Notes: a model not told the origin generated them from the sequence alone. 64,000 bases of DNA from Thiomicrorhabdus xiamenensis (GCF_013282625.1 NZ_CP054020.1:1240001-1304000); one strand, 5' to 3'; counted from the stretch's first letter, positions 18,527 through 29,827 are shown. Translations and numbers: made by a program.

Positions 18527-19696
18527 TTATTCAATAAAGACCAGATACTGCAGTTTCCAAAGATCGAATAGCAGGGCCTGAACTTCGTCCTTTTGCAGGT
18601 GAGGGGCAAGCATTTCCTGGGTTAGGAAATTGTTATTGGCAAGCAAACTGATAAATTCGGCATTCGCTCCAAAACCATTCCAGATGGCGCCATTGATATA
18701 TAGTTGGGTTTCGTTTTCGATCTGAGTATAGGCAAAACGACAGACGGCGTCCTTAATCAGGCCGTGTTCACTGTACAAGGCCTCGATAAATTCCTGTTGT
18801 GTCGGAGTTTCTTCTGCACTGAGCGGTTCCGGAAGCTGTTGGGCGGCACTTTGATCCAGTTGCGTTGCGAAACGCGCAAACCAGGTGTGCAGTAATTTCT
18901 CGTCCTGAAGTTTCTCAGCAAGCAGTTTTTTGGCCTGTAGAGCCGCGTCTTTGGTCACTTCGCCGGGGTTCAGATTTGCCGGCATTTCAGGATCGAAATA
19001 CAACTCTTTGAAAAGAGCCATTTCCGACAGGTGATCACCGAGACTATCCCATAATTCTTGTCCACGGTATGAGCGGTAGCCGACAGAGAAAGTCATGCAC
19101 TGATCATCGAGTGCCACACCGTGATGTCCGACCTTGGGCGGTAGATAAAGGATGTCGCCCGGATTGAGGATAAAGTCCTGTTCAATTTCAAAGGTTTTCA
19201 TAAGACGTAGGTCGACACCTTGGATGTAATTATCTTCTGTACACTCTTGGGTCGTCAGGTGCCAGTGGCGCTGTCCGGCCGCCTGTAGAAGGAAAACGTC
19301 GTAGTGATCGAAATGTGGGCCGACGTTACCGCCTTCAGTTGCATAACTGATCATGATGTCATCGATGCGCCAGCGTGGCAGAAAATCAAAGTCGTTTAGA
19401 ATATCGGCGACTTCTGGAAGTAAACGGTCACACCCCTGGACCAAAAGTGTCCAGTTCTCTTCCGGCAAAGCAGCGTAATCCTCTTCGGTAAAAGGGCCGC
19501 GTTTGAGTTCGTAATCTTCTGTACCGTGCTGGACAACAATACGACTTTCGATTTCTTCTTCAAGAGAGAGTCCCGCCAGTTCTTCAGCACTGATCGGCGT
19601 TTCAAAATCCGGCAAAGCATTACGCAAAAGAATCGGTTTTTTCTGCCAGTAATCTTTGAGAAAAGTCGGAAGGTCAAGTTGTTCAAAATGAATCAT
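18527..19696 (-). CDS. roxA: Ribosomal protein L16 arginine 3-hydroxylase (RoxA/YcfD type)
   Basis: 389 aa 2-oxoglutarate/Fe(II) oxygenase of the JmjC/cupin class. The metal ligands are visible as GPHFDHYD (H128, D130) and the distal His in KVGHHGVA (about 191), framed by the WQKKPILLRNALP opening typical of YcfD. In E. coli this enzyme hydroxylates an arginine of ribosomal protein L16. The winged-helix-like C-terminal part follows, and the length matches the family (about 373 aa). Start MIHFEQLDLP is the usual position. Confidence 0.9.
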   Translation of the reverse strand: MIHFEQLDLPTFLKDYWQKKPILLRNALPDFETPISAEELAGLSLEEEIESRIVVQHGTEDYELKRGPFTEEDYAALPEENWTLLVQGCDRLLPEVADILNDFDFLPRWRIDDIMISYATEGGNVGPHFDHYDVFLLQAAGQRHWHLTTQECTEDNYIQGVDLRLMKTFEIEQDFILNPGDILYLPPKVGHHGVALDDQCMTFSVGYRSYRGQELWDSLGDHLSEMALFKELYFDPEMPANLNPGEVTKDAALQAKKLLAEKLQDEKLLHTWFARFATQLDQSAAQQLPEPLSAEETPTQQEFIEALYSEHGLIKDAVCRFAYTQIENETQLYINGAIWNGFGANAEFISLLANNNFLTQEMLAPHLQKDEVQALLFDLWKLQYLVFIE

Positions 19697-19796
19697 GTCA
19701 GCTCTTTATCCTGCATCAGTAGGTTGGAAAAGGGTATTGCGCTAATGATACCGAATTACCGGAACGGCTAGGAGGTAATTGAATGGGGCGGTAGTG

Positions 19797-19856
19797 GAAA
19801 AAGACAAAGCCTGCAAAAAATTAGGAGAGTCACTTTAGGGGAGTGCGCAGGCTTTG
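19797..19856 (-). terminator. Terminator of the small conserved gene (minus strand)
   Basis: CAAAGCCTGC (19805-19814) pairs with GCAGGCTTTG (19847-19856). Read on the minus strand it is followed by TCTTTTT. Confidence 0.75.
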
Positions 19857-19888
19857 CTGTCAGGGGAGTTTACTGATGAATTTAAATT

Positions 19889-20275
19889 TTATTTAACCAG
19901 AGATTTAACCCAGGCTTCCATGGTGTCGTTGGCGATCGGGTTTGGCGCTTCCATAAAGTTGACGACAAACTTGTCACCCAGATCGGTTACGCCGATTGAA
20001 CGTGGTCTAACTGCAACCGGATCCGCCGAAGGGAGTTGCATACCGAAGCACAGAATCAGGTTTTGTGCATCTTCGATGCCTGCACCGATTTCGCCGCCAA
20101 TGTTTTTTGTGTGGCTGAAGTGGTCAAAACGGGCGATAAAAACGGCTTTAGGATGATTCTCTACCTGCTCCTGAAGGTAATCCAAAATGGCTGGAACGCT
20201 ATCGTACTTGGATTCTTCCTTGGAGAATTCAAGAGAGAAAATTGGATATTTTTCTTTAAAGATTTTCTGTTGCAT
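19889..20275 (-). CDS. Small conserved protein of unknown function (DUF6858-like)
   Basis: 128 aa, soluble, no signal peptide. The sequence (FKEKYPIFSLEF, FIARFDHFSHT, LILCFGMQL, AVRPRSIGV, EAPNPIAN) resembles a small family I associate with DUF6858 in sulfur-oxidising and related bacteria. That assignment is from memory and only moderately certain. GAGGG precedes the start, and a monocistronic unit is suggested by its own -10 element and terminator. No catalytic motif is apparent. Confidence 0.7.
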   Translation of the reverse strand: MQQKIFKEKYPIFSLEFSKEESKYDSVPAILDYLQEQVENHPKAVFIARFDHFSHTKNIGGEIGAGIEDAQNLILCFGMQLPSADPVAVRPRSIGVTDLGDKFVVNFMEAPNPIANDTMEAWVKSLVK

Positions 20276-20321
20276 AGTCAGGCCCTCGGGTTTTTGATCT
20301 AGGTATTAAATTGTTTTATGT

Positions 20322-20327
20322 ATTATA
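20322..20327 (-). promoter_or_regulatory. -10 element for the small conserved gene
   Basis: TATAAT on the minus strand, 47 bases before the start codon. No good -35 is visible at the usual distance. Confidence 0.4.
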
Positions 20328-20339
20328 GGAATAATTTAT

Positions 20340-20648
20340 AAACAATCTATTCGAAAAAATTTATAACCGCTAATAAAGGCCGCCAATCCGTATCGGTTTA
20401 TGATGAGAGAGCTATGCAAGTCGTGTTAAATAATTATTAAGGCTTACTGTTGACGACTATTTAAACAGGGTTTGCTAAACGGTATATCCACTTCTAGGGG
20501 GGAGCTGGATATTCGGAATGGCTTCTTGGAGAATTGGACTACAGTCTGTCGGCTTGAAGAATATGCTTTCAATTAGGAATGGATGTTAGAGAAGACTTAA
20601 AGCTGGGGGTGGAAAAACAGCGATACTCAAGACAGAGGTTTTTGGCAT
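20340..20648. other. Intergenic stretch without a recognised gene
   Basis: No convincing ORF. On the plus strand TTGACG occurs near 20451, and the region ends at a hairpin that can also terminate plus-strand transcripts. A small RNA is possible but unsupported otherwise. Confidence 0.4.
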
Positions 20649-20676
20649 AAAAAAACCGGCAGAAGCCGGCTTTTTA
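20649..20676 (-). terminator. Terminator of purB (bidirectional)
   Basis: AAAAACCGGC (20651-20660), loop AGAA, GCCGGCTTTTT. It is symmetric, with A and T runs on both sides, so it can act on either strand. Confidence 0.88.
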
Positions 20677-20694
20677 TGAACAGCGGTTTGACTT

Positions 20695-22110
<1,416 letters not shown>

Positions 22111-22135
22111 TTAATAAGATGAAAAACAGTTCGAC

Positions 22136-22141
22136 ATTATA
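22136..22141 (-). promoter_or_regulatory. -10 element of purB
   Basis: TATAAT on the minus strand, about 41 bases upstream of the purB start. The -35 is not obvious. Confidence 0.45.
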
Positions 22142-22575
22142 GCCTAAAGTCTTTATGGATTTTGCTTGGATTCCATCTAAAGCCGCTAACAGGCGTGTTG
22201 ATAAGAAAAATCACTACAAATGACTGTTCAAGAGCAAGTATTTATTCTGGTGTTAGGGAGCGATAGACAGGCTCGTTGAATGATCTTGTCGATAAACAGA
22301 TAACAGTTGGCAAAGAGACTAAAAATGATTTGGAATAAATATTGTTTACTCTGTATTTGTCATTACCTGGAGAGGTCTATAGAATCCAAAAGGATTTAGT
22401 TTGAATGACTGCAACTCTCATTTGTGTAGGCTTTAATAATATAAATATCCTTAAATTACTGTATTAATGAGGTTTTACTGAGCTGCCATGGCCTTTAGTT
22501 AACTGTCAAAGGTCTTGCTAGGGTGGTGAGAAGCTTTTAATAAAAACAATGGTTGCGGGCGCTTTTAAATATTCA
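22142..22575. other. Long AT-rich divergent intergenic region
   Basis: Lies between purB and the lipoprotein gene. I see no ORF with a ribosome binding site, no strong hairpin and no clear promoter apart from AT-rich segments around 22436-22456. Confidence 0.4.
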
Positions 22576-22589
22576 GGGGGAGGGGATTT

Positions 22590-23165
22590 ATGCAGAGACT
22601 TTACAAGCAATCAATAGCGCTGGTGTTGTGCTTGATAACCGGCGGCGGATTGGTTTTTTTGAGTGGTTGTTCGACACAGCCGGAGCAACCGGTTGCCGAA
22701 GAAAAAGTTGAATACAGTACTTTTTCCGGGTTGCGGGAGTACGGCACTCATAACGGTTATGAGGTATTGACGCCAGAGAAACTGCAAAGTTGCATGGAAA
22801 TGCAGGCCAGTTTCGAGCAACAGAAAAATGCGATTAAAGACTTACAGGCCTCAATAGCTTTGCAAAGAGAGCAGGTTATCGAGCAGAATCAGGAAATCGC
22901 ACAAATCAAACAGGAAATAGATAAAGAGCAAACGCGCTCTTTGGTCGAAAAGGCGAATTATGAGCAGCACAATGCGCTGTTAGAGCAATACAATCAGAAG
23001 GTGACAGCCTTGCAAGAGAAACTGGTCGGTTATAACAATATGTTAGAAAAATATAATCAGATGAGCTTGTCTTACAATGCCGGAGTGACTTCGTTTAATG
23101 AAGAGTGTGCAATCGATAAAAGAATCTATCCACTCGATCTCAAAGAAATTTCGGTTCGGCATTAA
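22590..23165 (+). CDS. Coiled-coil lipoprotein of unknown function
   Basis: 191 aa. Signal peptide with a hydrophobic core (IALVLCLITGGGLVFLSG) and lipobox LSGC, so C27 would be the lipidated residue after cleavage by signal peptidase II. Residues about 70-155 are rich in Gln/Glu/Lys heptads and predicted coiled coil by eye, followed by a short tail with one Cys. The ribosome binding site is a very purine-rich GGGGAGGGG at 22576-22584. It is separated from the ZIP-like gene by 186 bases. I do not recognise the family; a periplasmic scaffold role is only a guess. Confidence 0.7.
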   Translation: MQRLYKQSIALVLCLITGGGLVFLSGCSTQPEQPVAEEKVEYSTFSGLREYGTHNGYEVLTPEKLQSCMEMQASFEQQKNAIKDLQASIALQREQVIEQNQEIAQIKQEIDKEQTRSLVEKANYEQHNALLEQYNQKVTALQEKLVGYNNMLEKYNQMSLSYNAGVTSFNEECAIDKRIYPLDLKEISVRH

Positions 23166-23351
23166 CTCCTGGTCTTAACGCCTTTTATCAACTTCGCTCC
23201 CTAGATACTTGCTGTTGAATTAAATTTGTATCATCAAGAGGTGAAAGAATCGCTGTAGGCAAACTTTTTGCGGTGGTTTCATCAAACTGTCTCTGTAAAC
23301 GATTAAGATAAGGACGATAATTTTTCAGACCGTTTTTTTAGGGGGAAGGTT

Positions 23352-25196
23352 TTGCTTGAATCTGTTGCTGTACAAGCATTCTGGATTGGTATTATCAGTG
23401 CGGTTTCTCTACCGTTAGGCGCGTTGGTTACTTATGTTTGGCAGCCGGGGCAACGCCATATTGCGTTGCTGATGGCATTTGGTGCCGGAGCATTGCTATT
23501 TGCACTTACCATTGATCTTTTTGCACCTATGCTGAATTCAGGTATGGCATTAACGGTCAGTGTTGGGGCGATTATCGGTAGCTTGGTCTATTTGGGATTG
23601 AACTACCTGCTAAACCAAAAGGGTGGTTTTTTACGCAAGCGTGCGACGACCTTGCAGTTTTTCCGTAATCGTGTCCGCCGGCAACGAACTGAAATGTTGC
23701 GCTCTTTGAAGCGCCTGAATATTTTTCACTCACTGGACGAAAAAAGTCTTCACCAATTGGTTGCGGCAATCGATGTGGTTGAGGTGAAGGCAGGACAGGT
23801 TATCTATCATCACGGCGACCGTGCCGGGTCTTTTTATGTTTTGTGTGAAGGCGTGGTATCGATTCTCGACCCGCAAAAACATCTGCAGAAAATTATTCAG
23901 TTGGAAAAGGGCGATACATTCGGACGCATGGCCTTTTTTACAGGATTGAATAATGCAACCATGGCGATTGCCAAATCCGACTGTGTCTTGTGGTGTGTTG
24001 ATTATCACTGTATCAACGATGTGTTACAGGAAAGTTCGGAACTCTATCAAACGTTACTCGATTTTTATGTTCAAGAAAGTCGCTATAACACAGAGTTACT
24101 GGAGTATTTGCAACAGCGTCACTTCTTTTCCCTGCAGCAGGCGCAGGAATATCTACGCGACATTCAAGCACATCTGTTGCAGTATCGGGAGCTTGAATCG
24201 CATCATTACCCTGAACACGAATTGAATTTTTCTCTGTTCAAACTGGCTCAGCGACTGCCATGGATTAAGTCGCTTCCTGAAGAAGATTTGCAGCTGTTTG
24301 CCAGAGGCTTTGAATGGCGTACGCTGAAAGCGGGTGATACCTTGTATAAAGGTCGTGTGCACTCCGACCAGCTGTATTGGTTGGAAGAAGGGGTCGTCAA
24401 TTATTGGAATCCGCACGATAAAACCGGCTTGATACAAACGCATTCCGGTGGGGATTTTTTCGGTGTCCGGGCATTTTTGCTTGGCGCTAAGGAAGCGATG
24501 ACGGTTGAGGCCAAAACAGATATCGAATATTGGGTTCTGAAAAGAAATGTCTTTGCCCAGTTGCTTAAACAGTCCGAAGCGCTGAGAAGCGTACTGAAGA
24601 AATTCATCAAAAACGATGCTATCGACACTTATCTGGTTGAAAATCAAAATTTATCAACCCCTCAGGCGCACATCTGGTTGAATCAGACCGTTCGCCACCT
24701 TTGGCCTGATCGATTGCCGAATCTGTCCGAATGGCAGGATCCGGTCCTGCCGAAGCATACTGCCTATCTGGCCATATGGCTCGGTATCTTTCTGGATGGG
24801 ATCCCAGAATCACTGACGATCGGCGGCCTGATGACTTTGGAGTCGGCAGTCAGTTTGAGCCTGATTATGGGGCTGTTTTTATCCAACTTTCCCGAGGCGT
24901 TATCGAGTTCAGCCAGTATGCGTGCGCAAGGCATTCCTTTTGTGAGAATTTTTATGGCCTGGTTCAGCTTGATGCTCTTTACTGGTGTTGGCGCCGCTTT
25001 CGGTGTGGTCTTTCTGCACGACGCGGACGATGCGACTTTCGCCTTGATAAACGGTATGGCTGCCGGCGCCATGTTGACGGTCATTGCTGAAACCATGCTG
25101 CCCGAGGCTTATCATAAAGGAGGCTCTATTATCGGTTTTATTACCTTGCTGGGCTTTCTGGCGGCACTACTGTTTAAGGCGATCGAAACGACCTGA
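23352..25196 (+). CDS. ZIP-type metal transporter with two inserted cyclic-nucleotide-binding domains
   Basis: 614 aa. Three N-terminal membrane helices (about 5-85, with LPLGALVTYVW and LLMAFGAGALLFALTIDLF as in ZIP TM1-TM2) are followed by a roughly 390-residue cytoplasmic insert. It holds two cNMP-binding beta-rolls, one from about 115 to 235 (GQVIYHHGDRAGSFYVLCEG) and a more diverged one from about 310 to 430 (GDTLYKGRVHSDQLYWLEEG). The remaining helices (about 475-612) carry WLGIFLDGIPESL, FLSNFPEAL and AETMLPEA, matching the metal-site helices of ZIP proteins, although the TM4 His is absent. The start is a TTG at 23352 after GGGGGAAGG. Likely an inner-membrane transporter gated or tuned by a nucleotide. 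Confidence 0.72.
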   Translation: MLESVAVQAFWIGIISAVSLPLGALVTYVWQPGQRHIALLMAFGAGALLFALTIDLFAPMLNSGMALTVSVGAIIGSLVYLGLNYLLNQKGGFLRKRATTLQFFRNRVRRQRTEMLRSLKRLNIFHSLDEKSLHQLVAAIDVVEVKAGQVIYHHGDRAGSFYVLCEGVVSILDPQKHLQKIIQLEKGDTFGRMAFFTGLNNATMAIAKSDCVLWCVDYHCINDVLQESSELYQTLLDFYVQESRYNTELLEYLQQRHFFSLQQAQEYLRDIQAHLLQYRELESHHYPEHELNFSLFKLAQRLPWIKSLPEEDLQLFARGFEWRTLKAGDTLYKGRVHSDQLYWLEEGVVNYWNPHDKTGLIQTHSGGDFFGVRAFLLGAKEAMTVEAKTDIEYWVLKRNVFAQLLKQSEALRSVLKKFIKNDAIDTYLVENQNLSTPQAHIWLNQTVRHLWPDRLPNLSEWQDPVLPKHTAYLAIWLGIFLDGIPESLTIGGLMTLESAVSLSLIMGLFLSNFPEALSSSASMRAQGIPFVRIFMAWFSLMLFTGVGAAFGVVFLHDADDATFALINGMAAGAMLTVIAETMLPEAYHKGGSIIGFITLLGFLAALLFKAIETT

Positions 25197-25270
25197 AGTT
25201 TGGTCGAAATGAAAATCCCCTTGGCAGCCATTAGTTTTCGTTATTCATCGGCTGTGGAGGCGGCAAATTG

Positions 25271-25279
25271 TGGTAAAAT
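25271..25279 (+). promoter_or_regulatory. Extended -10 promoter of acnB
   Basis: TG-G-TAAAAT (25271-25279) is an extended -10 motif about 40 bases upstream of acnB. The -35 is weak, as is common for extended -10 promoters. Confidence 0.5.
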
Positions 25280-25319
25280 GTCGCCACGATTTTTTTAAAA
25301 ACTTGGAGTAATAGTGATT

Positions 25320-27896
25320 ATGTTAGACGCTTATCGCAAACATGTTGTCGAGCGTGAAGCAGAGGGCATTCCTCCTCTGGCACTGGATGCCGAGCAGACT
25401 GCGCAGCTGATTGAATTGATTAAGAACCCACCTGCAGGAGAGGAAGAGTTCGTTATGGATTTGCTGGTGGAGCGTGTTCCACCGGGTGTTGACGAAGCTT
25501 CTTATGTTAAGGCGAGTTTTTTGGCGGATGTAGCTGCGGGCAAGACTCAGGTCGATCTTATTACTCCTGAAAAAGCGACTTTCCTTCTTGGAACCATGAT
25601 GGGTGGATACAATGTTCAGCCGTTGATCGATTGCCTGGATTCAGACAATGCAGCAGTGGTGGCAGAAGCAGTTAAGGCGCTATCGAAAACACTTCTTGTA
25701 TACGAAGCGTTCCACGATGTCGAAGAAAAAGCTCAAGCCGGAAATGAAGCGGCTAAAACGGTTATGCAGTCTTGGGCGGATGCGGAATGGTTTGAAGCCA
25801 AGCCTAAAATGCCGGAAAGCATTACCGTTACCGTTTTTAAGGTAGACGGTGAAACCAATACCGATGATCTGTCTCCGGCAACGGCAGCCTGGTCGCGTCC
25901 GGATATTCCATTACACGCCAAAGAAATGCTGGCGGCACGTATGGAAGATGTTCAGGGTACAATCGAATCACTGAAAGCAAAGGGACACCCTGTTGCATAC
26001 GTTGGCGACGTTGTCGGGACAGGGTCTTCGCGTAAATCGGCCATGAACTCGGTGATGTGGTATTTCGGTGACGATATTCCGTATGTGCCGAATAAACGCC
26101 AGGGCGGTGTGGTTCTTGGGGGCAAAATTGCGCCGATCTTCTTCAATACAGCAGAAGATTCAGGATCTTTGCCGATTGAGTGTGAGGTCGATTCAATGAA
26201 TATGGGTGATGTGATTACCATCTATCCGTATGAAGGTAAGATCACAAACGAAGCCGGTGAAACAATCTCAACTTTTGAATTGGCACCGGATACCATGCCG
26301 GATGAAGTTCGTGCCGGTGGCCGTGTTCCTCTGATTATCGGGCGTGGACTGACTGATAAAGCCCGTCGTTCTATGGGGCTGGAACCTTCAGATAAATTCA
26401 TCCGTCCGCAGGATAAATCACAAGCGGATCACGGCTATACTCTCGCCCAGAAAATGGTCGGTAAAGCGTGCGGAATCGAAGGTGTACGTCCGGGTATGTT
26501 CTGCGAACCGCATATGACGACCGTTGGTTCACAGGATACAACCGGAGCCATGACGCGTGACGAAATGAAGGAACTTGCGTGTCTTGGTTTCTCGGCGGAC
26601 TTGGTTATGCAGTCTTTCTGCCATACAGCCGCTTATCCTAAGCCGGTTGATGTTAAGTTACAGCACACACTTCCGGATTTCATGACCAGCCGTGGCGGTG
26701 TTGCGCTTCGTCCTGGTGACGGCGTTATTCACTCTTGGTTGAACCGCCTGCTTCTTCCGGATTCGGTCGGTACCGGGGGCGATTCGCATACCCGTTTCCC
26801 GATTGGTATCTCTTTCCCGGCCGGTTCCGGTCTGGTCGCATTCGCCGCTGCACTTGGCGTTATGCCTCTGAATATGCCTGAATCGGTATTGGTTCGCTTT
26901 AAAGGTGAAATGCAACCGGGTATCACCTTGCGTGACCTGGTTAACGCGATTCCATATGCGGCCATTCAGCAAGGCCTGTTGACCGTTGAGAAGAAAGGTA
27001 AAATCAACTGTTTTAACGGTCGTGTACTGGAAATCGAAGGTTTGGAACACTTGAAAGTCGAGCAGGCGTTTGAACTTTCCGATGCCTCTGCAGAGCGTTC
27101 GGCGAACGGCTGTGTGGTCAAGCTTGGTCAAGAGCCTATTATTGAATATTTGAAGTCGAATATGGCTTTGATCGACTGGATGGTTGAAAACGGTTATCAG
27201 GATGCGCGTACCTTGTTGCGTCGTCGTGATGCAATGCAGGCGTGGATTGACAACCCTGAGCTTTTGGAAGCGGATAGCGACGCGCAATATGCGGAAGTCA
27301 TCGAAATTGATCTGGCTGAAATCAAAGAGCCGATCGTTGCTTGTCCGAATGACCCGGATGACGTTAAGTTGTTGTCTGATGTTCAGGGCGACAAAATTGA
27401 CGAAGTCTTTATCGGTTCCTGTATGACCAATATCGGTCACTACCGTGCCGCTGGTAAAGTTCTGGAAGGTATGTCAAATGTTCCAACTCGTCTGTGGATC
27501 GCTCCTCCGACTAAAATGGATGAACGTCAGTTAATTGAAGAGGGTTATTACAGCACTTACGGTAAAGTCGGTGCTCGTACCGAGATGCCGGGTTGTTCTC
27601 TGTGTATGGGGAACCAGGCTCGTGTAGCAGATGGTGCGACGGTCTTCTCAACCTCTACGCGTAACTTCCCGAACCGTTTGGGGAATGGCGCGAACGTTTA
27701 TCTTGGTTCGGCAGAGCTTGCGGCGGTCTGTGCTGCCACAGGTAAGATTCCGACGGTCCAGGAATATATGGATGCGGTATCCATGCTGAATACCATGTCA
27801 GGTGATATTTACCGTTATCTGCAATTTGATGAAATGGCGGATTACAAGGTTGAATCTCCTAAGTCATTGGATGAAATCGGAGTTGCCGTAGCTTAA
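25320..27896 (+). CDS. acnB: Aconitate hydratase B / 2-methylisocitrate dehydratase
   Basis: TCA-cycle enzyme converting citrate to isocitrate through a [4Fe-4S] cluster. About 858 aa, equal to the family length. Order is the AcnB HEAT-like N-terminal domain, swivel domain ([20 protein letters not shown]) and catalytic domains with [26 protein letters not shown] and [11 protein letters not shown], which supply the cluster cysteines. Homologues start ML-x-x-YRKH, so I use ATG 25320. A GTG six bases earlier is better spaced from GGAG (25305-25308) and may be the true initiator, adding two residues. Single gene with its own promoter and terminator. Confidence 0.98.
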   Translation: MLDAYRKHVVEREAEGIPPLALDAEQTAQLIELIKNPPAGEEEFVMDLLVERVPPGVDEASYVKASFLADVAAGKTQVDLITPEKATFLLGTMMGGYNVQPLIDCLDSDNAAVVAEAVKALSKTLLVYEAFHDVEEKAQAGNEAAKTVMQSWADAEWFEAKPKMPESITVTVFKVDGETNTDDLSPATAAWSRPDIPLHAKEMLAARMEDVQGTIESLKAKGHPVAYVGDVVGTGSSRKSAMNSVMWYFGDDIPYVPNKRQGGVVLGGKIAPIFFNTAEDSGSLPIECEVDSMNMGDVITIYPYEGKITNEAGETISTFELAPDTMPDEVRAGGRVPLIIGRGLTDKARRSMGLEPSDKFIRPQDKSQADHGYTLAQKMVGKACGIEGVRPGMFCEPHMTTVGSQDTTGAMTRDEMKELACLGFSADLVMQSFCHTAAYPKPVDVKLQHTLPDFMTSRGGVALRPGDGVIHSWLNRLLLPDSVGTGGDSHTRFPIGISFPAGSGLVAFAAALGVMPLNMPESVLVRFKGEMQPGITLRDLVNAIPYAAIQQGLLTVEKKGKINCFNGRVLEIEGLEHLKVEQAFELSDASAERSANGCVVKLGQEPIIEYLKSNMALIDWMVENGYQDARTLLRRRDAMQAWIDNPELLEADSDAQYAEVIEIDLAEIKEPIVACPNDPDDVKLLSDVQGDKIDEVFIGSCMTNIGHYRAAGKVLEGMSNVPTRLWIAPPTKMDERQLIEEGYYSTYGKVGARTEMPGCSLCMGNQARVADGATVFSTSTRNFPNRLGNGANVYLGSAELAAVCAATGKIPTVQEYMDAVSMLNTMSGDIYRYLQFDEMADYKVESPKSLDEIGVAVA

Positions 27897-27923
27897 TCCC
27901 TATAGCATTTTCCATTGGCAATT

Positions 27924-27963
27924 AAAGCCGCTTGAGAATTAAACTCTCAAGCGGCTTTTTTTA
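27924..27963 (+). terminator. Terminator of acnB
   Basis: AAAGCCGCTTGAGA pairs with TCTCAAGCGGCTTT around a seven-base loop, followed by a T run. Confidence 0.93.
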
Positions 27964-28168
27964 TATTCGGCACAATGAATCCGATGATGCGCAGAGTTCT
28001 TACCCCATCATACATTTAATAAGAACAAACAATAACTCCTTTGCCTTGAATTTCATATAAATGGAAGCAAAAACAAAACAAATTATCTAATAAGCGGGAA
28101 TGAGATTTATTTTGCGCTGGTATCAGTTAGAATACGGTGATGGTTGAAATCAATAAGGTATTTAACGG

Positions 28169-29326
28169 ATGAAACTTTTTAAATTGACGGTACTTTCCTT
28201 AACGATAGCGGGATTATTCGGGTGTGTGCCATCGGATCAGGTTCAGCAGGATGATGAGAAGAAAGAGGTTGTTTCTCCCGCAGATATCGATTTATTGATT
28301 GCTAAAGCCAAAGCGGAAGAACGCGAGCGAATTTTGGCTGAGCAGTCGCGACAGAAAAAGCAGGCTGAAGTATTTGCTTTGTTAAAAAAACAGCAGGCGC
28401 AACCTGAAGCAATGACGATCGATGATTCGTCGATTGCCGGCAATATTGATGGACGTGTTTACAAAGCATGTATGGCTGAATTGACGATTCCGGCACAATA
28501 TCGAATCGACAAGGAGCGTATTCTGGTCGAGCCTGAGTCGACGCACCAGGAATTCGAACCAGCCGAATATAAAACGGTTGAAAAACGCATTGAGATTGAG
28601 CCGGAACAGAAAGTGGTCGATAAAGTCGTTCCGGCTAAATACAAAACTGTAACTGAAGAAGTTGTTGTAACACCTGCCCGAGAACGATGGGTTTCAGTAC
28701 CGGCCGAATATGAAATTCGCGATGTACGTATTAAGGTCAAGGATGGCTACGAAGAGTGGCAACCGTGTTTTAAAACGTCTCCGGGCGCAACCCTGAAAGA
28801 TGGCGAATATCGTTGTCTGGTTAAAGTTGCCGATGAATATAAAACGGTTAAACAGAAAAAGCTGGTTAAGGCCAAATCGGTCACCAAAGAGTTGATTCCT
28901 GCTGAAACCAAAAAAGTTCAGCGCAAAGTGCTGGTTGAGCCGGAAAAGGTGGTTTATAAAACGATACCGGCCAAGTATAAAACGGTCACTTCCAAAGAGT
29001 TGATTGCCAAACCGAAAACGATGCAGGTAACATCGGCGGCAAAATACGAAACCGTAGAAAAACGCGTCAAGATCGAAGAGGCTCGCACGGAAACTCGCAA
29101 AGTGGTCTGTAAGGCGGAAAGAAGCGAAGAGTTGGTCAAGCGTATTCAAATCGTGCTTGAAAAAGAGGGCTATCTGAAACCGAGTCCACCGAATGATCTC
29201 GATGTGATTGATGGCTTATGGGGGCCGAATACGGCCAAGACCTTAAGTCGCTATCAGCGGGATAATAATCTGGCTGAAGGTGCGATTACTTTCGAGGTGC
29301 TGCATTTTATGGGGATTATGAAATAG
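28169..29326 (+). CDS. Lipoprotein with tandem YKTV repeats and peptidoglycan-binding domain
   Basis: 385 aa. The signal peptide ends in lipobox GLFGC (C19). After a short charged helical stretch (about 45-75), residues about 130-325 hold roughly six diverged repeats of the form PAxYKTVxxxVxVxP (for example AEYKTVEKRIEIEPE and AKYKTVTEEVVVTPA), interrupted by a two-Cys loop near 205-220. The C-terminus (about 328-385) reads as a PG_binding_1 domain (IQIVLEKEGYLK, IDGLWGPNTAKTLSRYQ). The protein would be anchored in the outer membrane by lipid and touch peptidoglycan with its C-terminus. The repeats may form an extended stalk; this is inference. Confidence 0.75.
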   Translation: MKLFKLTVLSLTIAGLFGCVPSDQVQQDDEKKEVVSPADIDLLIAKAKAEERERILAEQSRQKKQAEVFALLKKQQAQPEAMTIDDSSIAGNIDGRVYKACMAELTIPAQYRIDKERILVEPESTHQEFEPAEYKTVEKRIEIEPEQKVVDKVVPAKYKTVTEEVVVTPARERWVSVPAEYEIRDVRIKVKDGYEEWQPCFKTSPGATLKDGEYRCLVKVADEYKTVKQKKLVKAKSVTKELIPAETKKVQRKVLVEPEKVVYKTIPAKYKTVTSKELIAKPKTMQVTSAAKYETVEKRVKIEEARTETRKVVCKAERSEELVKRIQIVLEKEGYLKPSPPNDLDVIDGLWGPNTAKTLSRYQRDNNLAEGAITFEVLHFMGIMK

Positions 29327-29360
29327 CCAGTTGCCGTTGTTATTCAATACGTTGGAAAAT

Positions 29361-29391
29361 AAAAAACCGCTCAATTAAGAGCGGTTTTTTT
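29361..29391 (+). terminator. Bidirectional terminator between the lipoprotein and DUF2892 genes
   Basis: AAAAAACCGCTC (29361-29372) pairs with GAGCGGTTTTTT (29379-29390). It serves the convergent genes on both strands. Confidence 0.9.
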
Positions 29392-29433
29392 TAGATCGCT
29401 GTTGGTAAACGATCTGAATCTTCTGGTTCGCAA

Positions 29434-29643
29434 TTATGAACGGTGGAAGGCGTTACCGCTTTTAACACCGAATTTGCGAAGGATTTTTACCATCGGACAG
29501 AAGCCTGTCATACCGGCAAACAGCAGGTTTGCACCGACAAAACCGGTTAGATAAACCCATTCCGGAGCATGGTAAACAGTAAGGATAGAGCCGGCCAGAA
29601 CCATAGTACCCGCTAATAATAGAACGATTTTTTCTACTGACAT
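29434..29643 (-). CDS. DUF2892 (YgaP-type membrane domain) protein
   Basis: 69 aa with two membrane helices (IVLLLAGTMVLAGSILTVY and WVYLTGFVGANLLFAGMTG) and the FCPMVKILRKFGV ending characteristic of DUF2892, the membrane part of YgaP. No rhodanese domain is attached. GAGG lies about ten bases before the start. The role is unknown; the family is often near sulfur-metabolism genes, but there are none adjacent here. Confidence 0.88.
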   Translation of the reverse strand: MSVEKIVLLLAGTMVLAGSILTVYHAPEWVYLTGFVGANLLFAGMTGFCPMVKILRKFGVKSGNAFHRS

Positions 29644-29827
29644 ATTAAGTAAACCTCGGTTGAAAACTCGTGGAGTTTTGAATTTTATTTAAACCTTTCT
29701 TGTGTTGTTTTCCGCTAAATCAAGCTCGGATACACAATTTGGCGCTATTTTAGCATTAAACTTTTGTTGTTGAAATTTTGATTACAGGACTTTTGTTGTT
29801 GTTTTTTCAAGGGTTTTATTCTTTTGC

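Noticed and set aside
26658-27440. 260-residue frame antisense to acnB
   Set aside because: Shadow frame inside a highly conserved gene.
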